The notes below the pieces were generated by a model, which saw only the letters and a program-made list of their open reading frames with translations, was not told the origin of the DNA and did no database searches. Source: Diplosphaera chodatii (lineage: Eukaryota; Chlorophyta; Trebouxiophyceae; Prasiolales; Stichococcaceae). From it: DNA of 64,000 nt. The translations under genes and the position numbers were made by a program. The stretch spans positions 1,612,001 through 1,676,000 of the forward strand of contig JAALGY010000011.1 in assembly GCA_032358165.1 (NCBI GenBank), in the 5' to 3' direction. Positions 12,724 through 21,762 of this stretch are shown piece by piece. The number at the start of each line of letters is the position of its first letter. Within the stretch, counting starts at the first letter, position 1.

Positions 12724-12945
12724 ATGTGGACAGATAATGATCTTGGCTTCTTCACGGTAAGTGGTCGAAGTGACAGACCGTGCTGGCATGCGGCCCCACG
12801 CTACTGTTAGGCCTTGCGCCTTGTGATGTGAAATGCTATGTGACTGCTTCTGCAGAACTGGCTGGGCATCGGCATCATGGTCCTCCTGGTGGTATACCAC
12901 TACGTCACGGCGGACGTGCAGCCGCAACCGCAACAGCAGCAGTAG
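12724..12945 (+). CDS. OST4: Oligosaccharyltransferase subunit OST4 (mini-protein)
   Basis: Encodes a 40-residue single-span ER membrane protein, a small subunit of the oligosaccharyltransferase that N-glycosylates nascent proteins. Two exons, 12724-12756 and 12856-12945, join in phase 0 across a GTAAGT...TGCAG intron. The product starts MWTDNDLGFFTNWLGIG, follows with a hydrophobic helix and ends YHYVTADVQPQP plus glutamines. This matches plant OST4 (DDQDLGFFANFLGIFIF...YHFVTAD) in length, helix and the terminal TAD. Its stop lies only 18 bp before the next ATG on the same strand. Confidence 0.9.
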
Positions 12946-12963
12946 GGTGGCAGCAGCTGTGCC

Positions 12964-13431
12964 ATGTCATTTACCGGTGGCAAGCTCAAGCTCAAAGGCA
13001 GCGGCGCGCCGGGCGTAGGCAAGAAGAAAAAGAAAAAGTACTCCGGGAGCAATGAGCTGGCGCTGACGGACAGCCAAGCTGAAGGCGGTGATGGCAGCGG
13101 CAGCACCTTGGATGGCAAGGTACCACCACCTGGACACACAGCCACGCCGCCTGACGAAAAGTCATTCGTCACTCCTGCGCCTGCAGATAACGACAGAGTG
13201 CCTCTCTGCATGCAGGCGCTGCGGGAGGGCTACGTCCTGCCCCAACCTGATGAGGCCGCGGATCGCCGCACGCCAGCGGAGCGCAAGTTTGACGAGATAC
13301 AGGCGAAGCGGGAGGCGGACCGGGTGGCCAAGTTGGCCGCCAAGTCACATCGGGACCGCGTGAACGACTTCAACGCATACCTCTCGAACCTGTCCGAGCA
13401 CCACGACATTCCGAGGGTTGGCCCTGGCTGA
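12964..13431 (+). CDS. FAM32A-like protein
   Basis: About 123 residues from exons 12964-13119 and 13216-13431, phase 0. It has the family plan: GGKLKLKG at the N-terminus, a Lys-rich GKKKKKKYSG segment, and the conserved C-terminus RRTPAERKFDEIQAKREADR, then KSHRDRVNDFNAYLSNL and EHHDIPRVG. Human FAM32A associates with the spliceosomal C* complex, so a nuclear splicing role is likely by homology. The 18-bp gap to the OST4 stop leaves no room for a separate promoter, so the two are probably transcribed together. Confidence 0.92.
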   Translation: MSFTGGKLKLKGSGAPGVGKKKKKKYSGSNELALTDSQAEGGDGSGSTLDGKVPPPGHTATPPDEKSFVTPAPADNDRVPLCMQALREGYVLPQPDEAADRRTPAERKFDEIQAKREADRVAKLAAKSHRDRVNDFNAYLSNLSEHHDIPRVGPG

Positions 13432-13838
13432 TCTTGCAGCAAAATGGAGGAGGTGCCCTGTGCTCATCATGCATATGGCACATGCGGGGGGCCTAGGCAG
13501 ATTGGGCAGGGGAGGAGGAGTGGACAGCATGCTCACCGCTCGCATGAGATGCCCTGTAGCTTTGAGACGGGGAGCGTGTGCCATACTGGGCACTCAGTTG
13601 AACGGACCTGTGCTATACATCTGGGGAATTACAGCCGATATGTATGCACTGGCGTGCACCACAGTGTCTGTAGAGCAGGTGTCAGATGTAAACACCATCC
13701 GGATGAACCACTTGCAAGCCGATTGTGCATCTGTCGGGTCAGCCAAACAGCGACCCATGTCAGCATGGTGCGCCAAAACACGTGCTCATAACTATGCGCA
13801 ACCATCCTGTCCACGGTGCCACAGATCGGCGACACACA
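13432..13838. other. Convergent region, FAM32A / GT34
   Basis: No gene seen. TGTAA is present on the plus strand at 13687-13691 and on the minus strand at 13633-13629. If both are used, the two 3' UTRs overlap by some tens of bases. Confidence 0.35.
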
Positions 13839-15407
13839 TCAACCTACACCACAGCAGACCATCATATTCAGTGGTCGGCTGCCAGCAGACAGAGCATCAG
13901 CCATGTGCAGCGAGGTGCTGGTGAAAGCGCCCTTACCTTGCACCTTCCTTCCCAGCGCATGCTGCTTCTTCACATCGCCCTTGTTCTCCTGCACAAACTG
14001 TTTCTCCGCTTCCTCCAATGCTGCCTCCAGATACACCTGCGGAACAATTATGAACAATGCCATCGCCACAGAGTAACACCACAACAGCACCAGTGCAGCC
14101 GAGTGTGTTGACAACAACAACAGGGACAGCAGCTCCCGCACCCGCTTGTCATCAATGCCGGCCAGATGCAGAATGAAGTCCCCTGCGCAAGGCCAGGCCG
14201 ACGGTTGCACACACGCTCATTGCACACCTTGCCGCTGAACGTCCAGCAAGCGATGCATCGCAAGCGCTGCAGATGCATCAGGACTATCCAGCATGGGCTT
14301 CACTGCGCCAACAGCGGCGCACCGGGGCGGTACAGGCCCAGCAGGATGGTGTTGGGCATGTACACCAGGCGCCACCAGTCGCGCACGCGGCTGCGCCAGA
14401 CGTAGGAGTTGAAGGAGCACTGGGGGGCGATGCCCACGTGGCGCCCCCGCGCCCGCTCCTCGTCCAGCATCGCCTTCAGCGCGTCGTTGTCGCCGCTCTT
14501 GGTGTCGCCCGGCGCCTGCGCTTGCGTTCTGCTGCCCATCAGCCTGCTCTGGAGGTAGGCTGGTACATGGGAGCACTGCAACTGCTGCAAGGCATCTACC
14601 ACACCAGCTGCCTGCAGCGGGCGCGCACCCGGATGTACTGCTTCATGGACCACCAGCGGTCCAGGAAGGCCATGGACCACTCGGAGCGCCGCATGAGCCA
14701 GATGCCGGCGTTGTAGCCGCCGCCGTCCACGGTGATCACGAAGTCGGGGCCGCTGGCGGACCGCGGCAGCAGCGACTCCAGCCTGATGTCGGGGTTGGTG
14801 ATGATGGTGTCCGCGTCCAGCCACATCACCCAGTCCACGTCCTTCAAGTAATGCTTCACCGCCAGGATCTTGCTCCACGATGCCGGCCGCTCGTCTGCAG
14901 CAGTGCACCAGGTTTCCAAACGTGCGGGTTGTGCAGGTTTCCAGCCCACACATCGGGTGTCACATGGCAGTGAGCAGGCTGGTGCGCAGGCAACCAACTC
15001 ACTTGACACGATCCAGCTGGCATCCTCGTAGGAGTAGCCATGCATCTTGGCATAGTGCACTTTGTTGCTGCGCGTCAATGTGAGGACGCCATCAAAGTTC
15101 CTGCCGCGCCACTTTGCTGCCTGCACAAGCAGCCAAAGGCGCTCATGATGCAAACGATGATGAAAGCGACACAGATGAATGCTGTCCTTGACCAGCAGCA
15201 TGCCGTTTGTGATAGGGCTGTCACCTTGACTTTGTCGTGCAGCTTGCTGTTGGTGTCCGTCATTGTGACAATCGCAATGTTGAGGTGCATGCCATGCGGG
15301 TAGCCCGCCCAGGACGGCAGGCACACCCGCTCTGCCGTCATGCTGCGCAGCGTGTACAGCAGCACGGCCAGCATGCCCACGAATACGAGGAGCAGCATGC
15401 CCTGCAT
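13839..15407 (-). CDS. GT34 family glycosyltransferase (GMA12/MNN10-type), type II membrane protein
   Basis: Golgi-type retaining galactosyl/xylosyl/mannosyltransferase family. Six exons in phase give about 332 residues: 15407-15225, 15120-15003, 14894-14629, 14515-14323, 14182-14142 and 14036-13839. A signal anchor (MLLLVFVGMLAVLLYTL) is at the N-terminus. GT34 motifs follow: MHLNIAIVTMTD, KVHYAKMHGYSYEDASW, PASWSKILAVKHYL, the DxD site in VMWLDADTIITNP, DGGGYNAGIWLMRRSEWSM, GDTKSGDNDALK and PGDFILHLAGID. The C-terminal end (stop 13839) is the simple read-through and could be altered by another splice. Donor specificity cannot be told. Open frames just upstream (15431-15724 and 15522-15821) may be a 5' exon or uORFs. 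Confidence 0.88.
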
Positions 15408-16091
15408 GATCGCACCGCAGCTTCGCACAATCAGCGGCTGGCTCCTGTGCCGTATGCCATCAAGCTGCACCGCAAGCGGTCACGAGGGCCAAGGGGTCCG
15501 CGGTCTGCGCCGTTCTCGTCGCTACAGTCGAGCACACGAACCTTGACGAACTTCTCGTTGTTCCTGCTGGACAGCTTGCGCTGCAACGCTCGCAGCTTGT
15601 GCCTCGGCACTGGGGACGCCGGCTGCAGCGGCGCGCATCTGGCATGCTTTGGCGTCAGCACGTGTTTTGGGGATAGCAGCCCCTCGACCTTCGCCGGGCT
15701 GCCTGTTAGCTTTGAGCTCTGCATGCAGCCCGAGCGCGAGGCGCTTGCTCACGATGACCGTGCCCAGGCGCACCGCGGGCTGCACATGCCGCCGCGCCAC
15801 CCTATCTGACGGAACATGCAAGATCTTGCTCTGCCTAACTGCCAGTGCAGCAATCGCTTTGTGTGCTGCCCGCAGCTGACACGCTTGACCTAGCTCACAG
15901 CATATGCGCTGTTAAAGCGCGTCGGCCACCAGCAGGTGCACATGCACAGACGCTCTGAACCAATGGGCAGTGCGAACATCAATGAGATAGACAGAATTAT
16001 ACATGGTGACAACACTGACTGGACGCAGTTGGAAGTTTGATATGCACAGCGCCGTTGCCGCGTCGGGGTGCAAGTCAGTAACTCTCGGCCA
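15408..16091. other. Region upstream of the GT34 gene
   Basis: Two overlapping minus-strand open frames with plausible composition lie here (15724-15431, with an RNNEKFVKVRVLDCSDENG stretch, and 15821-15522). Neither joins the GT34 reading frame through an intron of realistic length. Beyond ~15.9 kb nothing is recognised. Confidence 0.35.
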
Positions 16092-16640
16092 GCAGTCATG
16101 TAGGGCACCTTAACACTAGGCAAGAAAGGGTGGTTTTGATAGCAGAATTTCAGTGGGGCTGTGCCGATTGATAGCTGGTCCTGTGCAGATTGATAGCTGC
16201 GAACGCGGCTAAGTGCCGCCAGCACACAGCCCCTCAACATGCGCGACCCGTCTCAGAACATACTTTGCCATCTTGTCGGGGCCATCTGGTAGGGTGTGAC
16301 CTCTCGCACCGGCGATGCGGCACGCTATACCGTCCTGCGTCGAGGACCCTCCGGCAGCTAAACCGGCAGCAGTCGAGGCCCACGCACAGTGACAGCCCCG
16401 CGTGCCGCAGCGGCGAAGGCTGGACAGTCCTGAGACTGCACTTTGCCGGGCAGACATGCGGTGGGGGCCTAGGCTGGCCGTGCACGGGTGTTTTTGGTCT
16501 GCAGGCTTGTCAGGCATGGCGTCGTGCTGCGCGCGCCTTGGGCAAATGCAGCAGGTGAGCGGCAACCTGGGAGTGGGTCTGGCATCAGCAGCACCTTCTG
16601 TGCGGCTGTGCGCCCCGTACGCCTGAGTCTGCAGCGACAT
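16092..16640 (+). repeat. Left inverted-repeat arm
   Basis: Matches the reverse complement of 21100-21635 nearly base for base, with a 9-bp insertion near 16424 and scattered substitutions. Weaker homology (CACATCCATCAGATG) reappears near 16806. Both strands are open for over 120 codons. Splice-like signals (GTCTGCAG|GCTTGTC and GCAG|GTGAGC) are conserved in both arms. A 12-bp word GATTGATAGCTG occurs twice near 16168-16200. Confidence 0.85.
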
Positions 16641-17572
16641 CGAAGCCTTTGCTCTGAGTCGGGTTGGGCGCGTCTCCGGGCTGTTAGCTGCCTGTCTGCG
16701 GCCGACTGCCCATCCGGGACGTCTAACTGGGCTTTACAGTCATATTACGTGCCCGCAACGATGCTTCCTGTCCCATCGGGCTGCTACTAGAAGGATTGCC
16801 TCCATGCACATCCATCAGATGCGATGCCCAGGTTCCATCGGTTGCATGAGAGAGCTGTCAAGCGAGCAAACAAGGCTCCCGCGTGATGCCATCACCCCCT
16901 GTAGGCCCTTTTACGTGCGGGCAACATTGGCACGTCGCAAAGCTGAAGCATTACATTGCACAACGCCCTGCGCTGCACATGCGCTTTCAGTGTTGGGAAC
17001 CAGCATGGAAGCAGCTGCTGCTGTCAGCAAAGGCCTGAAACTGCCCACAGCAGATTGTCAGCTCCAGAAGCACCCGCAGATTGCTGGCGTGTAGCAGGTG
17101 CAGCACTGAGCATCAGCGCCATGGACGATCCACCACCGACAGCCGCAACCAGGCCAGCTGCTGTTGCAACTGTTGCCCTGTAACCGTTCAGACCCTACAG
17201 ATACACACTCACAAAGTGTCCCGTTGCTTCTCAGTATGTGGCAGCCTCACTGTCATATGTACCAGCAGCGCAACATGCGTCAAGCTGCAACATACATCTA
17301 CGCCAATGCTTGCACCTGCCATTTGGCTGCACCTCTCTCCTCTCTAGGATGTCCAGCTGCCTCTGCACGGGCAGCGAAGATTTCAGCTGCTTTTGCCTAC
17401 AGACTGTACAGCACCCCTGAGTGCACATGGGATGGTCCTGTGCGGACGCTTGTACGCCTAACATGAAGTCTTGGCTGAACGCGAGCAGCTGAAGTGTTGT
17501 TGCTAAAGTGTTGCTGGTGCACGTGTATTGCATGTGCGGCCTGCAACACCATTGCTGGTTGCCAGCGGAAGA

Positions 17573-17623
17573 CACCTGGACTGAAAACCTGCACCTGGAC
17601 TGGAAACCTGCACCTGGACTGGC
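17573..17623. repeat. 19-bp tandem repeat, 2.7 copies
   Basis: Unit CACCTGGACTGGAAACCTG starts at 17573, 17592 and 17611 (last copy partial); the first copy has one substitution. Confidence 0.9.
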
Positions 17624-20604
17624 TTCAGTAGTCGGTGCTCTCTAACCACACCGCTTGTTCCCTGCTGATATCGGTGGATTGCGTGGCGCTACGCTGTACT
17701 GGGACACCTCTCAAAGTGTCTACTTGAAAGCCTGCTGCTGGGTCCCTTCCACCTGCATCATGCAGACCACAAGCTCTTTGTGCAGTAGAGTGCAATTCCT
17801 AAGTGTGCACGTGTGGCACACCCTGAGGCTATAGTGCCTGCATGCAGGCGAGTGACCTGAGAAAGGTCATCGCTCACACACTGCCGGCAGAGCGTTGCTG
17901 TGCAGCGCAGCAGCAGCGGGTGGGATAATCGACGCGTGCGCATACATACACCAGAACACTCTCACGTACTCCGTACACGGTCCAGTCCTGCATGTATGAA
18001 GCCTGCACAGCAATCAGTTTTTGCGCCAGGTTGTTGACATGCTGGACATGTCACTGTGATCTGCTGAAAGAAGCGATAGATGGTACTTGCATACCCAACT
18101 GCAACAAGCTCCCAGGCAAATTGTCTGCTCTCCCAATCAGATCATACCAATCGTGATTGCAGTGAACGTCCAGCACTCGCTGAATGTGGCATGCCTGGTG
18201 TCTGAAAGTCAACTGTTGACAGTAACCTCGCCACTGAGACTGCATACGTGTATCATATTGGATATTCGGCGGTCAAGATTGTGGCAAAACCCAGGGTTTG
18301 TTGCAGTGACCTGCAGTGTAGGAGTGATCTACTGATCCGTCACATTTGAGCATAAGAACAGGCACAGTCACCGCACTATGTGAAGTCGCACATGCACTTC
18401 TCAGACCAGTACTGATGGGGTTGTTGTCAACGGTGGACACCAGCGTTGCGACATATATAGCAGTGAAAGCAGGTGCCCTGCTGGCATCTCACCATGACAT
18501 CGACAACAGTGACCAGCAGCAGAGCAGGGCGGTATATGCTTGATGACGGAGATCTCTGCTACGCTGGGATTGCTAGCAGGCAAGTGTCCTGCTTTGCCGC
18601 AAGTGGCGACGGTGCAGCGTCTACGTTGTGCGCAGGGGCGTCAGCGGTGATACAGTTGTATGCGCAGCATAGCAGCAATCAACGGAGTGCGATGTGAGGC
18701 ATGTCATGAGCAGGCATCGGCATTGCTGGTTACAAGTGGACCCCTGAATACTCCTGCATGCAACCTCGTGCTAGCTGACAGTCCTGTTCGCATAACCATC
18801 AGACTGCAGGCTGGCAATGGCACATCCGGTCGGCAGCGCCCCAACAAAGGACATGGCCAAGATGCTGCTCCTGCGTTCCTCCTACAGTGGCCGCACCTTC
18901 ACAACTTCCACCACAGTAAGGTTTGAGCTGTCGAATGTCCAGGTGATTCAGAGAGTGATACATTCACCACGGGGATGGACACCCGATTGATTGCGACATG
19001 ACCTGCTATGTGCTCAACTGGAACCATGCCTGCAGGTAGATACGACTGTTCCCGTCCACCAGCGTCAGTGAAACATCAGATGCAGCATTGCTTGTGGAGC
19101 TAGCACATGTAATGCTCGAGGACATAGCGGAAGTCCGTGCGCAGTGCGCAGTGCTTGAAGCTCAGTTTGCAATGCGCAGGATGCGCTGCCTGTGAGCGCA
19201 GGGCAAAGTGCAGGCGCATGCCTGAGGACGCATTGTGTGCACGCAGAGCATGGTTCTGTTCCAGGCCATTCTACAAGGTATTCTGACACCGCCGCGCAGG
19301 TAGGAGCAAATGAGAGCCGCACATGGCGGTCCGGCCTGTATAGTTATTTCCATCGACCATAAGTATGTGGTATCCACTGCATTGGCAGCGTCCCAGTTCG
19401 TGTCGAACATGCTGCAAACAAAGCGCTCCTCAGGTGTGGTCTTTAGGTAGCGGTAGATCTTCCCTGGGATGCAGGGTGCCATGTGGAGCAATTGTCATAG
19501 GCTTGGCAGGTCAATGTGCAAAAGCCGGCACGAATGTGTTTGGGAAGCGCTGGAACAGCGGTGAGGACAAGTTGCATGTTTGGTCCGGAGATTGAACTGC
19601 CGCTACCATGCACATCAGACCATGTATGCTTGTGTGTGAGTGCCGCCATTCGTATGGTGCAGGAGTGCCGAAGGGTGACTGCCGTGCACAGGTTTGCTCG
19701 TGCATCGAGTGGTCATCAATGCATGTCTGCCACTGATCAATTGTGACACCCCTGCTATTGCAGACCTACAGAACCATGACGCACTCCATCTGTCCGGACA
19801 AGCTGGCATGTGTAACACCACATACAGGACAGGTGCCCTCTCCTGCACTTTGCAATGTCGTGCTGCTCCAGGACAAATACTGCTGTGCGCATGACTCCTG
19901 ACAGACCACCAAATGTCATGCAGCGTCCTTAGAGCACTAATGGTTCCAAGAGAAATAGGCTGCAGACACCACTGCCTGCATCTGGCAGGTGCAATGTGGG
20001 CAGCAACGCATGCTGCAGCCGCCTGCAGCTGGCACCCACATACGACGGTGATGTTGGCGGCAGACGCGGTGCCACCTGCGAGGGCATGAGATGTTCAGTG
20101 CCCAGCAGCACATCCAGCGTTTCAGTTGCAGCAGTTTGGCACATCAAGGGCTAGCTGCTTCAACACGAATGTGGCGCACCCGTGCAACCCACCGCAATGA
20201 CTCGAGGACTGCGCCTCTGCTGGCTGGCTATGCCTTGTGGAAGTGTTCACTTGATGGCGACAGCACACCTGAATGGCATTGGAAGTTGTCAATGCAGCGC
20301 ATCGCACCCGCTCACACTGTGCAGCCTCGCACCCTCCCATCTAATTGCCACATCTGCTCATGTGCGCAATGGCTGCCATCATCCCTCAGAAGAGGAGAAT
20401 TTGCTCTGCACAGCACTACCAGCATGTGGTTCATGGGCACGATGCTGTACTGGCAGCATGCAAAATGTCGAAGCACAAACGAGATACACAGCTCATCAGC
20501 CTGGGAAGCTGCAGAAGTCCTATGTCATACGATACGTGGCAGCTGCTTGCCAATGTGCAGACTGCATCATGACATGTGTGGCGCACCAAGATGGTGGTGG
20601 TTCC

Positions 20605-20626
20605 AGGCACAGGCACAGGCACAGGC
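20605..20626. repeat. Short AGGCAC tandem repeat
   Basis: Three and two-thirds copies of AGGCAC. Confidence 0.85.
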
Positions 20627-21099
20627 TGCGCCTCAGTCGGCACTGAAAGCCGTGACTGCCGCGAGACTGCTGCCTGACGCTGTGCTGCTCAGCTGTGCTG
20701 CTAGGTTCTCGGAATTGTACATCAGCCACGGCTAGCATTGGTGCGCTGGTGGCAATCTGCGAGGCCTGCGCAGTGCGTCAATGTAAAGGCTCTTCTCTGA
20801 AAGAAGAGCCTTGAGAGACACCCAACGCTCTGCGATGTGTGGATGTCACAAGATCAGGATGGCAACGTGCACATAGGTCCGGCGGATCGCCACTCCGTGC
20901 AGTCAACGCACCTGACATCTGATGGATGTGCATAGGGCGGACCCTCGGCCAGCAGCCTGATCGGCGCATGGCGATCCGTTCAGAGTACAGGATGTGACAG
21001 AAACGCATCCTGCAGATTGCCGAGTATGCAATCAGCCAAGAGCACGCAGTATCAGCCCAAGAACGCACCCGGCCAGGGGCAGGGCAATGGCTTCGATGT

Positions 21100-21635
21100 C
21101 CATGCAAAAGCAGGCGTACGGGGCGCACAGCCGCACAGAAGGTGCTCCTGATGCCAGACCCACTCCCAGGTTGCCGCTCACCTGCTGCATCTGCCCAAGG
21201 CGCGCGCAGCACGACGCCATGCCTGACAAGCCTGCAGACCAAAAACACCCGTGCACGGCCAGCCTAGGCCCCCACCGCATGTCTCCCCGGCACAGTGCAG
21301 TCTCAGGCCTTCGCCGCTGCGGCACGCGGGGCTGTCACTGTGCGTGGGCCTCGAATGCTGCCGGTTTAGCTGCCGGAGGGTCCTCGACGCAGGACGGTAT
21401 AGCGTGCCGCATCGCCGGTGCGAGAGGTCACACCCTACCAGATGGCCCCGACAAGATGGCAAAGTATGTTCTGAGACGGGTCGCGCATGTTGAGGGGCTG
21501 TGTGCTGGCGGCACTTAGCCGCGTTCGCAGCTATCAATCTGCACAGGACCAGCTATCAATCGGCACAGCCCCACTGAAATTCTGCTATCAAAACCACCCT
21601 TTCTTGCCTAGTGTTAAGGTGCCCTACATGACTGC
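21100..21635 (-). repeat. Right inverted-repeat arm
   Basis: Inverted partner of 16092-16640. Past the shared part, on the minus strand, this copy keeps a longer open frame: MASCCARLGQMQQ near 21226 continues to a hydrophobic end (ALPLAGCVLGLIL) stopping at 21032. The left copy meets a stop after LCAPYA. Outside the arm the sequence runs into the CDSP32 upstream region. Confidence 0.85.
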
Positions 21636-21762
21636 GGCCAGGGTCTTGCTTGAGCTTACCTTCTGGACAGCGCAGTGTAACGCTTATCCGGCTGAGCAGG
21701 GCACGACTGCCCACGCAGAGCAGCAAGTGCAATCCTCGCCATATTGCTGACCCCCTCCCGCC

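Larger units (their letters stand above)
16827..20910. other. Gene-poor interior between the inverted repeats
   Basis: About 4 kb with no gene I can identify. Isolated protein-like fragments occur: on the minus strand 19475-19330 (RYLKTTPEERFVCSMFDTNW, then DAANAVDTTYLW), 19595-19500 (NLSSPLFQRFPNTFVPAFAH) and ~19075-19030 (DVSLTLVDGNSRIYL); on the plus strand 18850-18945 (RSSYSGRTFTTSTTVRFELS). They may be exons of an unrecognised or decayed gene. No tRNA or other RNA gene was recognised. Confidence 0.35.
16092..21635. mobile_element. Putative 5.5 kb element with long terminal inverted repeats
   Basis: The two ends are inverted copies that both begin GCAGTCATGTAGGGCACC and read inward for about 0.55 kb with few differences. 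The same pentamer GGCCA lies immediately outside each end (16087-16091 and 21636-21640), a possible 5-bp target duplication, although a one-base indel in extended homology would also explain it. The interior has no recognisable transposase and few open frames above 100 codons. The structure fits a foldback or long-TIR, probably non-autonomous DNA transposon. A simple inverted duplication of host sequence is the alternative. Confidence 0.45.

Noticed and set aside
16827..20910. tRNA, snRNA, CRISPR or plasmid-like origin in the gene-poor block
   Set aside because: No cloverleaf, snRNA motif or regularly spaced repeats could be made out by eye.
16087..21640. GGCCA on both sides as proof of transposition
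   Set aside because: GGCC is a palindrome, so the match could reflect a one-base indel in repeat homology; kept only as a possibility.
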